Shown here: positions 26,500 through 33,893 of the stretch, in pieces
Position numbering within the stretch: position 1 is the stretch's first letter
Layout: each line of letters starts with the position of its first letter
Assembly: GCF_000969825.1 (NCBI RefSeq)
Contig: NZ_KQ033919.1
Span: forward strand, 3,298,749 to 3,362,748
DNA: 64,000 nucleotides
Direction of reading: 5' to 3'
Source of the DNA: Parabacteroides gordonii MS-1 = DSM 23371
Lineage (GTDB): Bacteria > Bacteroidota > Bacteroidia > Bacteroidales > Tannerellaceae
The notes under the pieces: generated by a model
Database searches by the model: none
What the model was told of the DNA's origin: nothing
Seen by the model: the letters and a program-made list of their open reading frames with translations, nothing else
Position numbers and translations under genes: made by a program

Positions 26500-27576
26500 A
26501 TGAAACAAATGAAAAATATATTATTTTGTGCAGGGCTTTCTTTATTGGCATGTTTGTCTTGTTCCAAAGACGACAACAATAACAACCCTGAATCGTTGGC
26601 TGATGCAAAGTTGACAGTTGAGATCAAAGCAACAGGAACAAAAACGAAGGCTTATAATCCTAACGACTTGAACGAGTTGGAAGGGGAAGCCAACATAAAT
26701 AATTTGGCGGTTCTTATCTTCAGTGAAGACGGTTCAACTGTTTTTGGTCGGAAATGGGAAGCTGTTCAGGCAGAATATACTGCTATGCTCACCGATGTGC
26801 CGGCTGAAGCTGCTAAGGCTCGTATTATAATTGTTGCCAATGTGCCTGAAAGCCTGATTAATGGAGTAACTTCTTATGATGGTTTTCAAGAGGATATGGT
26901 AGATTTAGCATCCCAGTCGCAAACAAGCCTGGCTATGAGTAGCCGGGTGATCGCTACCGAAGAAGCGTTGATTGCCGATGATAATTATCTGGGTTATGAA
27001 TCAATGGGAAGTGATAATGTGAATGGTATTTTTTCACCGATTTTGTTAACCCGTATACCGGCCAGGGTCGATCTGGTTAGTTTGGAAACAAATTTTGCCG
27101 GTAGTCCTCTGGAAGGTCGTTCCGTAAGAGTGGAGACTGTTTCTCTTATAGATATGAAAACCCGTTCGCATTATTTCAGTGCAGGAGAATGGGGGGCTGT
27201 AGAAGTGCCAGGCAATCAGGGCAGTTCATCGGTTGTGACATTAAATACTACGATCAATGATGTAACGCCGGTTACAAATACGCCATACTCACATTATGTA
27301 ATGGAGAATATGGATACAGAAAATCCTACGCAGATTGCTATAAGAGCAACTTTGTTAGCTACAGAAACGGCATCGGCTCAAACAAAAACATTTGTTTCTA
27401 CTATCAACTTGAACGGGATTGATAAAGGTTACGGTCATAACTTGATCAAACGTAACTATGTTTACCGTTTGTGGATAACCTTTGGTAAGAACAGTTTCGA
27501 ACCAAATACATATTTGGATGTGGCTGTCGAAGTTGTAGGTTGGGGGCCTGTCAATCAGGATGTGGTAATCGATTAA
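26500..27576 (+). CDS. Fimbrillin-like lipoprotein (minor pilin)
   Basis: 358 residues. Lipobox LACLSCS (Cys about 21), then a poly-Asn/Asp spacer (SKDDNNNNPES). GTKTKAYNPND at about residues 47-57 is the candidate processing site. Domain 1: NINNLAVLIFSEDGSTVFG and KARIIIVANVPESL; domain 2: LTRIPARVDLVSLET and VRVETVSLIDMKTRSHYF. It ends LDVAVEVVGWGPVNQDVVID. The starts at 26500 (MKQMKN) and 26509 (MKN) are both possible. It follows the candidate tip gene by 9 bp. Best read as a minor or adaptor pilin. Confidence 0.82.
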   Translation: MKQMKNILFCAGLSLLACLSCSKDDNNNNPESLADAKLTVEIKATGTKTKAYNPNDLNELEGEANINNLAVLIFSEDGSTVFGRKWEAVQAEYTAMLTDVPAEAAKARIIIVANVPESLINGVTSYDGFQEDMVDLASQSQTSLAMSSRVIATEEALIADDNYLGYESMGSDNVNGIFSPILLTRIPARVDLVSLETNFAGSPLEGRSVRVETVSLIDMKTRSHYFSAGEWGAVEVPGNQGSSSVVTLNTTINDVTPVTNTPYSHYVMENMDTENPTQIAIRATLLATETASAQTKTFVSTINLNGIDKGYGHNLIKRNYVYRLWITFGKNSFEPNTYLDVAVEVVGWGPVNQDVVID

Positions 27577-27608
27577 TATACAAGTGAAAAAATAAAAAAG
27601 ATAAAGAT

Positions 27609-29012
27609 ATGAAGTTCAAACATTTATTATTAGCCTCTTTGGGTGTTTGTGCATTTGCTTCCTGCTCGGATAATAATGCTCCCAAAGAAATTGAATATAA
27701 GGATTTCGATGCACAGTTGTCGATCAGTGCTGTACCTATGAATGAGGTAACGAAAGCTTCAGAGGTAAACCCCGGAGAAGATGAAACCGGAACAGTCAAC
27801 GAACAGTATGTCCATACATTAACCGCCTATGTTTTTAATTCAGTTGATGATAGTTATGCCGGAATGGGCACAGCGACAGCAAAGGATAATACATCATCAG
27901 TTGATCGCGTTGAAAATATATTGATAAAAGTTAAGGCCGAAAAAGCAGGTGATATTTCGACATCAAGCAAGTTTAAAGTCGTTTTATTGGCGAATGTTAA
28001 GTTGGAATCAACCCCTGTTAAACTTTCAGATCTGGCTTTTTTTACAGGGATAGAAAATTATTCATTTGAAGGTGTAAAAGCAGGAAATACATATTTACCA
28101 ATGGGTAGTAAGGTTTTTGAAATATCAAATCTTGCAGCGGGAGTGGATTACAATAACTGGGTGAAAGGTTCTTCTATTGAATATACAAAGAAAGAATCGG
28201 GGAAAAAATTGGTTCCTTCTGATGGTTCAGTGGCAAATGCTCCTGAAGGTAATAAATATGAAATATCAGAAGATGACCGTATTGCTTTGACCCGTTATGT
28301 TGCTCGTGTACAGTTGGAGACATTGAGTGCTGATTTCACAAATGGGAATGAAAAGGCTGAATTCAAATTAACAAAGGTTCATTTGGCTAATGTTAGCAAT
28401 GCTTCGAAATATCTGGGTGATAATTTCCAATATGTAATTGGAGGAGATGAAACTGTTGGAAGTTATGATCAGAAAAATGCATTTATGCGTGGTGGTTTTG
28501 ATTTTGATCGGGTCGATTATTATTTGGCCGCTGGTGGGAAACTATCTTCTTTGACTAAAGACTATTCGAAACAAAATATTGTTCTCAAAAATAAAAATAC
28601 TATCAAGTTTAATGATGCAACAATTGCAGAGAACAAAAAAGCAGATTTACCTGAAGATGCCCCGGAAATGGCACAATTATATGCTTTTGAATTAGATGGT
28701 TTTAAAATAGGTAAAGATACCGAAGCAAAAGCAGAGGTTGAAACTGCTGATATATATACATCATTAGTACTTGAAGGTGAATGGACGAATGCCGGAGTAC
28801 AAGGCTCTAAACGTTATTTTCGCATTCCGATTAAACATGAAACAAATATTTATGGTGTAAAACGAAATTATATATATAAAGTAAATGCAACCTTGACAGG
28901 TGAAGGTACAGATAATCCTGATAAGTCAATGTTAAATACATTTGTTAGTTTCAGTATTTCCGTACAAGACTGGCATGTGAAAAAGCAGATAGAAGATGAT
29001 GTAAACTCATAA
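27609..29012 (+). CDS. Fimbrillin-like lipoprotein, last gene of operon
   Basis: 467 residues. Lipobox CAFASCS (Cys about 20). EVTKASEVNPG near residues 45-55 is the candidate processing site. Domain 1: HTLTAYVFNSVDDSYAG and FKVVLLANVKLES; domain 2: LTRYVARVQLETLSADF and FKLTKVHLANVSNASKY. It ends FVSFSISVQDWHVKKQIED. Similar in size and plan to the first two fimbrillins, so a second shaft-type subunit is possible. A strong terminator follows. Confidence 0.82.
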   Translation: MKFKHLLLASLGVCAFASCSDNNAPKEIEYKDFDAQLSISAVPMNEVTKASEVNPGEDETGTVNEQYVHTLTAYVFNSVDDSYAGMGTATAKDNTSSVDRVENILIKVKAEKAGDISTSSKFKVVLLANVKLESTPVKLSDLAFFTGIENYSFEGVKAGNTYLPMGSKVFEISNLAAGVDYNNWVKGSSIEYTKKESGKKLVPSDGSVANAPEGNKYEISEDDRIALTRYVARVQLETLSADFTNGNEKAEFKLTKVHLANVSNASKYLGDNFQYVIGGDETVGSYDQKNAFMRGGFDFDRVDYYLAAGGKLSSLTKDYSKQNIVLKNKNTIKFNDATIAENKKADLPEDAPEMAQLYAFELDGFKIGKDTEAKAEVETADIYTSLVLEGEWTNAGVQGSKRYFRIPIKHETNIYGVKRNYIYKVNATLTGEGTDNPDKSMLNTFVSFSISVQDWHVKKQIEDDVNS

Positions 29013-29032
29013 ACAGAGGAACTTTATAAAGG

Positions 29033-29072
29033 AACCGGAATATAGGACGTTTTTCCTGTATTCCGGTTTTTT
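29033..29072 (+). terminator. Terminator of the five-gene fimbrial operon
   Basis: Perfect 10-bp stem AACCGGAATA/TATTCCGGTT (29033-29042, 29059-29068), inner GGA/TCC pair, T-run. Confidence 0.92.
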
Positions 29073-29144
29073 GTTATGTTTACCGTCAATTTTAATCTGA
29101 TTGCCTTTATTAAAGATAAAAGTCTTGAATATTCGTAAGGATAA

Positions 29145-29205
29145 AGGTGTTTCTATCGCAGAAAAGGGTGTCTCTATCAATCTTACAAAGTGGTATTTTT
29201 ACCCC
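29145..29205 (+). repeat. Three tandem copies of the fimbrial-locus motif upstream of a promoter
   Basis: AGGTGTTTCTATCGCA (29145), GGGTGTCTCTATCAA (29166) and AAGTGGTATTTTTACC (29188): spacings 21 and 22 bp on the same strand. The -7 box TACTTTTG lies at 29251-29258. This is the clearest array of the motif in the window. Confidence 0.7.
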
Positions 29206-29250
29206 TTAAAGATGAAAGTTGTACCTATCGCCACCTCTTTAAAATCACTC

Positions 29251-29258
29251 TACTTTTG
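29251..29258 (+). promoter_or_regulatory. -7 box of the two-gene fimbrial operon
   Basis: TACTTTTG, 32 bp before the ATG at 29291, below the motif array. Confidence 0.6.
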
Positions 29259-29290
29259 TCATATCGAAAACAAAGAAAAATTTATTCGTT

Positions 29291-30358
29291 ATGACACTGA
29301 AAAATATATTATCCATCTTAAGCTTTTTATTTATAGCTGTTGCATGTTCTATGGAAGATGAAGCTCTTCCATCTTCTGATACAGAAACTTCCGTAGAAGC
29401 TCAGGAAGTTATGGTAAATGTTAATTTAGCTATGAATGGTATTTCTACTAAAGGTGAAGCTTTGGATGATGGAAATGTTGCTCCTGCAGGAAAAGAAAGT
29501 GTGGTATCTTCTGCTGTTGTAGCTTTAGTGAATGCTGAGGGGAATATTATGATGATAAGAGATGCGGTAAGTCAGATTGATTCAGACAACACTCTTAAAG
29601 ATGTCAAGTTTTTAGCTAAGGTTGCTGATGGGGTTAAAGCTATTGCTATTGTAAATACTCAAAAAGCTAGTGACTATTTGAATTGTAGAACATTGACCGA
29701 TTTGAATACTGTTTTAGAAACTACAGCGAATCAAGAATATTTGGTTAAAGTAGGAGAGAAAAATGATATTTTTAAAGATTATAATGAAGGTAAAACGTCT
29801 ACTAAAGACTTGAATACGTTAAATATTGAAATACCCGTTACTCAGTTGGCTGCTCGTGTTGATTTGATGGGGATAAAATATACAAAAGAAAGTGTAGAGA
29901 GTGAAATCAATTCTGTGAAAATTATTTCCGCTCAATTGATAAATGTGAATAACAATAGTCTTGTTTACAATACGCAGAATAATACGATGAGCGGTTTAGA
30001 AGCAGCTATAAATACAAAAAGTAACGGTCGCTCTGAAACTTTAAATATTGATTTACAAGAAAGTGAATGGAGTGGAAATGATCCTTATGCAGCTGAAGTT
30101 GGAAAATCTCTTTATACAGACTATTCTTATACAAATACAACTGTAGACAGTCCTGTAAAGATACAGATTACATATTCAGTGAATGGTGAGGCTCCAAAAA
30201 CTGTAGATGTAACTATTGATAATGGTTCTGTAAAAGCCGGTAATTTGTATCGTTTGTATATTGGTATGAAGGTTAAAAATAACGAAATAAAGACAGAGGT
30301 TGTCTGTTATACAAAAGACTGGATCAAGGAAAATATCAATATAGAAATAAAAGATTAA
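29291..30358 (+). CDS. Fimbrillin-like lipoprotein
   Basis: 355 residues. Lipobox FIAVACS (Cys about 20), acidic spacer, GISTKGEALDD (about residues 51-61) as candidate processing site. Domain 1: VSSAVVALVNAEGNIMM and VKAIAIVNTQKAS; domain 2: VTQLAARVDLMGIKY and KIISAQLINVNNNSLVY. Ends EVVCYTKDWIKENINIEIKD, an atypical version of the terminal strand with an internal Cys. Visibly more AT-rich than the flanking core genes. First of a separate two-gene unit, with the clearest motif array upstream. Confidence 0.78.
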   Translation: MTLKNILSILSFLFIAVACSMEDEALPSSDTETSVEAQEVMVNVNLAMNGISTKGEALDDGNVAPAGKESVVSSAVVALVNAEGNIMMIRDAVSQIDSDNTLKDVKFLAKVADGVKAIAIVNTQKASDYLNCRTLTDLNTVLETTANQEYLVKVGEKNDIFKDYNEGKTSTKDLNTLNIEIPVTQLAARVDLMGIKYTKESVESEINSVKIISAQLINVNNNSLVYNTQNNTMSGLEAAINTKSNGRSETLNIDLQESEWSGNDPYAAEVGKSLYTDYSYTNTTVDSPVKIQITYSVNGEAPKTVDVTIDNGSVKAGNLYRLYIGMKVKNNEIKTEVVCYTKDWIKENINIEIKD

Positions 30359-30407
30359 GAGTAATATTAGAAAGTATAGGTGTATAATAGTATAAAAGAT
30401 ATATATC

Positions 30408-31874
30408 ATGAATATTAAAAATATAATAGTAGGAATTTCTTTAATTCTTTTTGGCTTGTCTTCTTGTTCGGAAGAAACAGCAATAGATGAATTGAATGAA
30501 TCGACTTCTGAGGTTCAAATCATTCTAAGTTCAGTACCGGCAATAACAAAAGCAGGTTCTCCAGAGACAGAAAAACCAACAGATTTTGAATTAAAAGTTC
30601 AAAATTGTGTGTTGGGTATTTATGATAAAACAGAGCAGAAATGGATATCAACGCAGTTTATTTCGTCATTAACTGAGGATAAAGATAAAACATATAAAGT
30701 CGCTTCAAGTTTGAAATTAATGAATAACCATGCCTATACAGTAATGGTTATTGCAAATGTTGATGAAATAAAGAAAGAGGCCTATGAAGCGTGTAATAGT
30801 TTCAAGGCTTTTGAGTCAATAAAAGAGGGTACAAAGGAATATGCTTTTGATGCATCTAAGTTGTTGAAATATGGTAAAATTGAAAATTTTGAAGTATCAT
30901 CTCAAAATAAGAGAATAGAAGTCCCTTTGGATATACTTGCTGCACGTATCGAGTTTGTAATAAATGTGAAACAAACAGATGTGAAATTTGAAGAAACCTA
31001 TTATGAAATGGGGACAAATCTGAAATTGGATATTGAAAAGAAGTATTCAGTGGAAGAGGTTCTAGAAAAATTTGAAGCAGCTGGTCTAGTTAGAAATGAA
31101 GATATTTTCCCTTTGGAAAATTGGAATAGTCTTCCTGCTGGTGTTAAACCTCCCCAAAGTAATGAATTATATTATGGAGACCGTCCGATTATTTCTTTTC
31201 AAGGTAATGGTCCTAAAGGTGTTTATATTCGCAATTATAAAGCGATACGTGTAGATAAATACATGGGAAAGACAATAGAGATTGATAAAATTTTTATTGG
31301 AAATATAAGAACGCAAGCGATTGCTGTTCTTCCATATGAAGAAAATAATATGAGTAATTTACTGGAATATGATAAAATGGATTATAACAATATAACTAGA
31401 AAATATTCATTTTATACATATGCTAAAGGAGTAAAAACAAAAGAACCTTTACAGGTTTCATTCTCAGGACACGTAGTGAAAAAATATATATTGAAGAAGA
31501 CTGCAGTTACAACTGACTGGTTCGTATTTGCGGATGTATATAGTCCAAAGATTTGGGGTAGTACAGGAAGTGAGGGAATTAAAATGGAATCAGGGTGGAA
31601 AGGAAGTAATACTGTGTTTTTTACTACTATGGGGAATTGGAAAGATGATGATTCTTCTATTGATATACCGGATGAAGAATCAATAGGAAGTGAATTGGGT
31701 AGTTATAATAATTCTTTTTCTATAAAGGGGAAGGAGTCTGAAATGATTGAATTCGGTCATTTATATAATGTAACAGCAACGATCACTGATTTTACACCTC
31801 AAAGTACTGGAACGTTGAATGTTTCGATTCAGGATTATAATACTGTAACAGTTCCAGGATTCGGATTCAATTAG
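30408..31874 (+). CDS. Fimbrillin-like lipoprotein, larger minor subunit
   Basis: 488 residues. Lipobox FGLSSCS (Cys about 21). AITKAGSPETE at about residues 45-55 is the candidate processing site. Domain 1: KVQNCVLGIYDKTEQKW and AYTVMVIANVDEIKK; domain 2: DILAARIEFVINVKQ, KIFIGNIRTQAIAVLP and FADVYSPKIW. Ends TLNVSIQDYNTVTVPGFGFN: a terminal strand with Tyr where Trp is usual, and an aromatic tail. AT-rich. It follows its partner by 49 bp and precedes a strong terminator. Minor pilin or second tip-type protein. Confidence 0.78.
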   Translation: MNIKNIIVGISLILFGLSSCSEETAIDELNESTSEVQIILSSVPAITKAGSPETEKPTDFELKVQNCVLGIYDKTEQKWISTQFISSLTEDKDKTYKVASSLKLMNNHAYTVMVIANVDEIKKEAYEACNSFKAFESIKEGTKEYAFDASKLLKYGKIENFEVSSQNKRIEVPLDILAARIEFVINVKQTDVKFEETYYEMGTNLKLDIEKKYSVEEVLEKFEAAGLVRNEDIFPLENWNSLPAGVKPPQSNELYYGDRPIISFQGNGPKGVYIRNYKAIRVDKYMGKTIEIDKIFIGNIRTQAIAVLPYEENNMSNLLEYDKMDYNNITRKYSFYTYAKGVKTKEPLQVSFSGHVVKKYILKKTAVTTDWFVFADVYSPKIWGSTGSEGIKMESGWKGSNTVFFTTMGNWKDDDSSIDIPDEESIGSELGSYNNSFSIKGKESEMIEFGHLYNVTATITDFTPQSTGTLNVSIQDYNTVTVPGFGFN

Positions 31875-31893
31875 AAATAAAATTAAGCTATAG

Positions 31894-31926
31894 ACTCCGG
31901 TTGATATCTGTCAACCGGAGTTTTTT
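31894..31926 (+). terminator. Terminator of the two-gene fimbrial operon
   Basis: Perfect 11-bp stem ACTCCGGTTGA/TCAACCGGAGT (31894-31904, 31911-31921), 6-nt loop, T6. Confidence 0.93.
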
Positions 31927-31992
31927 GTAAATTTTTCAACATAAAGTACCCGAATAGTTCCACATCCTTCCATAGCTTCCTTTGCCACCGAA

Positions 31993-32041
31993 GCGCCATC
32001 CTATCTTTGTCTCATAATCGAGAAACAAAGGTAGGATGGCG
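31993..32041. repeat. Near-perfect inverted repeat carrying a -7 box on each strand
   Basis: Arms GCCATCCTATCTTTGTCTC (31995-32013) and its near complement 32020-32040 differ by one base and a 2-base gap. Each arm contains a -7-like box: TATCTTTG on plus, TACCTTTG on minus. No gene start lies close on either strand. Confidence 0.65.
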
Positions 32042-32093
32042 TTGCTGTTTTGATAGGGTTTTATCGGTATTGAGCGTAGTTTGACCTCTTTGG

Positions 32094-32120
32094 CCCTACT
32101 TTACCCTACTTCACCCTCAT
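32094..32120. repeat. 10-bp tandem repeat CCCTACTTTA
   Basis: CCCTACTT-TACCCTACTT-CACCCTCAT, that is AGGGTAAAGT-type units on the minus strand at 10-bp period, about 75 bp before the HU gene. Confidence 0.45.
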
Positions 32121-32158
32121 ATACCGCATTATAGCGTTTTCATCAGAACAGCCTGTCA

Positions 32159-32166
32159 TACCTTTG
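32159..32166 (+). promoter_or_regulatory. -7 box of the HU-like gene pair
   Basis: TACCTTTG, 27 bp before the ATG at 32194. The following GTTTCGTAATCATTAAAAC resembles the flank of the TATCTTTG arm at 32003. Confidence 0.6.
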
Positions 32167-32193
32167 TTTCGTAATCATTAAAACAAAATTAGT

Positions 32194-32586
32194 ATGGCAT
32201 TAAAGTATGTAGTAAAGAAAACAGTTTTCGGGTTTGATCAAACCAAGACACCGAAGTATGTAGCCCGCCCTCTGCCGGCAGGTACGGTTGGTTATCCTGC
32301 TCTTTGCGATCAGGTAGCCAAAGTGGGAGCGTTGGCATCACGCAGTATGGTAATATTAGTTCTTGAGAGTTTGTTCGAAGTGTTGGAGGAGAATCTGACT
32401 AATCATTTGTCGGTGAAGCTGGGAAATTTCGGCACGTTGCGTCCGAGTTTCAGCAGTAAGTGTCAGAATGAAGAAAATGAGGTGAATGCAGATGTTTTGT
32501 GTCACCGCAAAATAATTTTTACTCCAGGCGCAGATTTCAAAAGAGTACTGAGTAATGTCAGTGTCAGGAAATCCGAACAACGATAA
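32194..32586 (+). CDS. HU-like DNA-binding protein (HU-HIG type), first of pair
   Basis: 130 residues. MALKYVVKKTVFGFDQTKTPKYVARPL is the N-terminal arm typical of Bacteroidales HU-HIG proteins (shown here as VVKKTVFGFDQTKTPKYVAR). Then LFEVLEENLTNHLSVKLGNFGTLRPSF, where the G-N-F-G-T segment marks the HU/IHF beta arm, and CHRKIIFTPGADFK. These proteins bend or coat DNA; the HIG subgroup is a lineage expansion of unknown specificity. 42 bp before a paralogue; they probably form a heterodimer. Sits inside the fimbrial locus. Confidence 0.88.
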   Translation: MALKYVVKKTVFGFDQTKTPKYVARPLPAGTVGYPALCDQVAKVGALASRSMVILVLESLFEVLEENLTNHLSVKLGNFGTLRPSFSSKCQNEENEVNADVLCHRKIIFTPGADFKRVLSNVSVRKSEQR

Positions 32587-32628
32587 GAGTGTAAGATCTT
32601 TTTTATAATCATTTAATAATAAATTATC

Positions 32629-33078
32629 ATGGGATTAAAGTATGTAGTAAAGAAAACGGTTTTCGGTTTTGATAAAACCAAGACACCGAAGTATGTAGCC
32701 CGCCCTTTGCTGGCAGGTACAGTGAATTATCCTGCTCTTTGCGATCAGGTAACCAAGGTAGGAATGGCACCGCGAGGTATAGTGAAAATGGTGACCGATG
32801 GTCTGATCGATGCGATCCGTTGGAATCTGGAAAACCATTTGTCGGTGAAGCTGGGTGATTTCGGAACCTTCCGTCCCGCTTTCGGCTGCAAAAGCCAGGA
32901 AAATGAGAAGGATGTGAATGCAGAATCTTTGCGCCACCGCAAAATAATCTTCACCCCGGGTGCTTATTTCAAAGATATGTTGAGTGACGTAAGCATCCAG
33001 AAATTCGAAATCCCCAAAACCGACGAAACCGGTGGAGGAGAAGGAGGTGGTGAGGACGATCGCCCGGTGATTGAATAA
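32629..33078 (+). CDS. HU-like DNA-binding protein (HU-HIG type), second of pair
   Basis: 149 residues, close paralogue of the preceding gene (shared VVKKTVFGFD, TKTPKYVARPL, NHLSVKLGDFGTFRP, RHRKIIFTPGA). It differs by a C-terminal tail of about 20 residues rich in Gly and acidic residues (ETGGGEGGGEDDRPVIE), which may tune DNA binding as acidic tails do in other architectural proteins. Followed by a terminator at 33095-33127, so the pair is one unit. Confidence 0.88.
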   Translation: MGLKYVVKKTVFGFDKTKTPKYVARPLLAGTVNYPALCDQVTKVGMAPRGIVKMVTDGLIDAIRWNLENHLSVKLGDFGTFRPAFGCKSQENEKDVNAESLRHRKIIFTPGAYFKDMLSDVSIQKFEIPKTDETGGGEGGGEDDRPVIE

Positions 33079-33094
33079 CCTCGGATTAGTATCA

Positions 33095-33129
33095 GGCACG
33101 GACCGTATATCGGTTCCGTGCCTTTTTTG
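33095..33129 (+). terminator. Terminator of the HU-like pair
   Basis: 8-bp stem GGCACGGA/TCCGTGCC (33095-33102, 33115-33122), loop with further CCG/CGG pairing, T6. Confidence 0.9.
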
Positions 33130-33143
33130 TTGGCTTAGACCTG

Positions 33144-33269
33144 TGGTGTTTCTCTCTTGAATCCTCGATAGAAGCGGTATTCTTATCAATCAGTGGAAAT
33201 ATGGTAGATTTACCCTATTAAGTTGAAAGACTTGCCTATTATTGATAGTAATTCAAATATTTATCTTTG
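33144..33269 (+). promoter_or_regulatory. Motif copies and promoter of the DUF3575 operon
   Basis: TGGTGTTTCTCTC (33144), AAGCGGTATTCTTATCAA (33172-33189) and AGTGGAAATATGG (33192) resemble the fimbrial-locus motif. TTTACCCTA (33209-33217) is a GGGTAAA element on the minus strand. -7 box TATCTTTG at 33262-33269, with a leader of about 57 nt. Confidence 0.5.
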
Positions 33270-33332
33270 CAGTCGTTGATAATCTTTCTTTTTGTGTAGA
33301 TTTGCATGATTGAAGAATAATATAAAATTACA

Positions 33333-33893
33333 ATGTATATGAAAAAAGTACTTTTCCTCTTTTTGCTTCTGGCAGGTATGACGAATGTCTATGGACAGAA
33401 GTTTGCGGTGAAGTCTAACTTGCTGTATGATGCCACCGCTACCATTAACCTGGGAGTGGAAGTGGGATTAAGCAAAAAGTGGTCACTGGATCTGTCCGGT
33501 AACTATAACGGTTGGATGTTGGGAGACGATACCCGTTTTAAACACTGGTTGGTACAGCCGGAAGTGCGCTACTGGCTGTGTGAAAAGTTTAACGGACATT
33601 TCTTCGGAGTACACGGACATTATGCCGATTACAACGTCGGCGGAATTAAGTTCCTCGGAGAGAATATGGAAAACAACCGTTATCAGGGAACCTTGTACGG
33701 CGCCGGTCTTTCTTATGGCTATCAGTGGCTGCTGAGCAACCGTTGGAGTATGGAAGCGGTTATCGGTGTAGGTTGGGCACATCTGGATCATGACAAATAT
33801 CCTTGTGCTGTTTGCGGAAACCATACAAGCAAATCGAAAGACTATTTCGGTGTGACGAAAGCCGCTCTTTCTTTTATCTACTTTATTAAATGA
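33333..33893 (+). CDS. DUF3575 outer-membrane beta-barrel-like protein
   Basis: 186 residues. Signal peptide MYMKKVLFLFLLLAGMTNVYG, cleaved before QKFAVKSN. The rest is a run of amphipathic strands: KSNLLYDATATINLGVEVG, WSLDLSGNYNGWM, VQPEVRYWLCEKFNGHFFG, YGAGLSYGYQWLL and SMEAVIGVGWAHLDH, ending in aromatic FIYF. DUF3575 proteins occur beside DUF3868 proteins and fimbrillins in Bacteroides fimbrial loci. Three Cys (one in the strand, CAVCG near residue 164). Overlaps the next gene by 4 bp at ATGA. Probably an outer-membrane partner of the fimbriae. Confidence 0.85.
   Translation: MYMKKVLFLFLLLAGMTNVYGQKFAVKSNLLYDATATINLGVEVGLSKKWSLDLSGNYNGWMLGDDTRFKHWLVQPEVRYWLCEKFNGHFFGVHGHYADYNVGGIKFLGENMENNRYQGTLYGAGLSYGYQWLLSNRWSMEAVIGVGWAHLDHDKYPCAVCGNHTSKSKDYFGVTKAALSFIYFIK

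Noticed and set aside
29101-29361. 86-codon open frame overlapping the fimbrillin at 29291
   Set aside because: It covers the motif array and promoter and is out of frame with the lipoprotein gene, which has a clean signal peptide.
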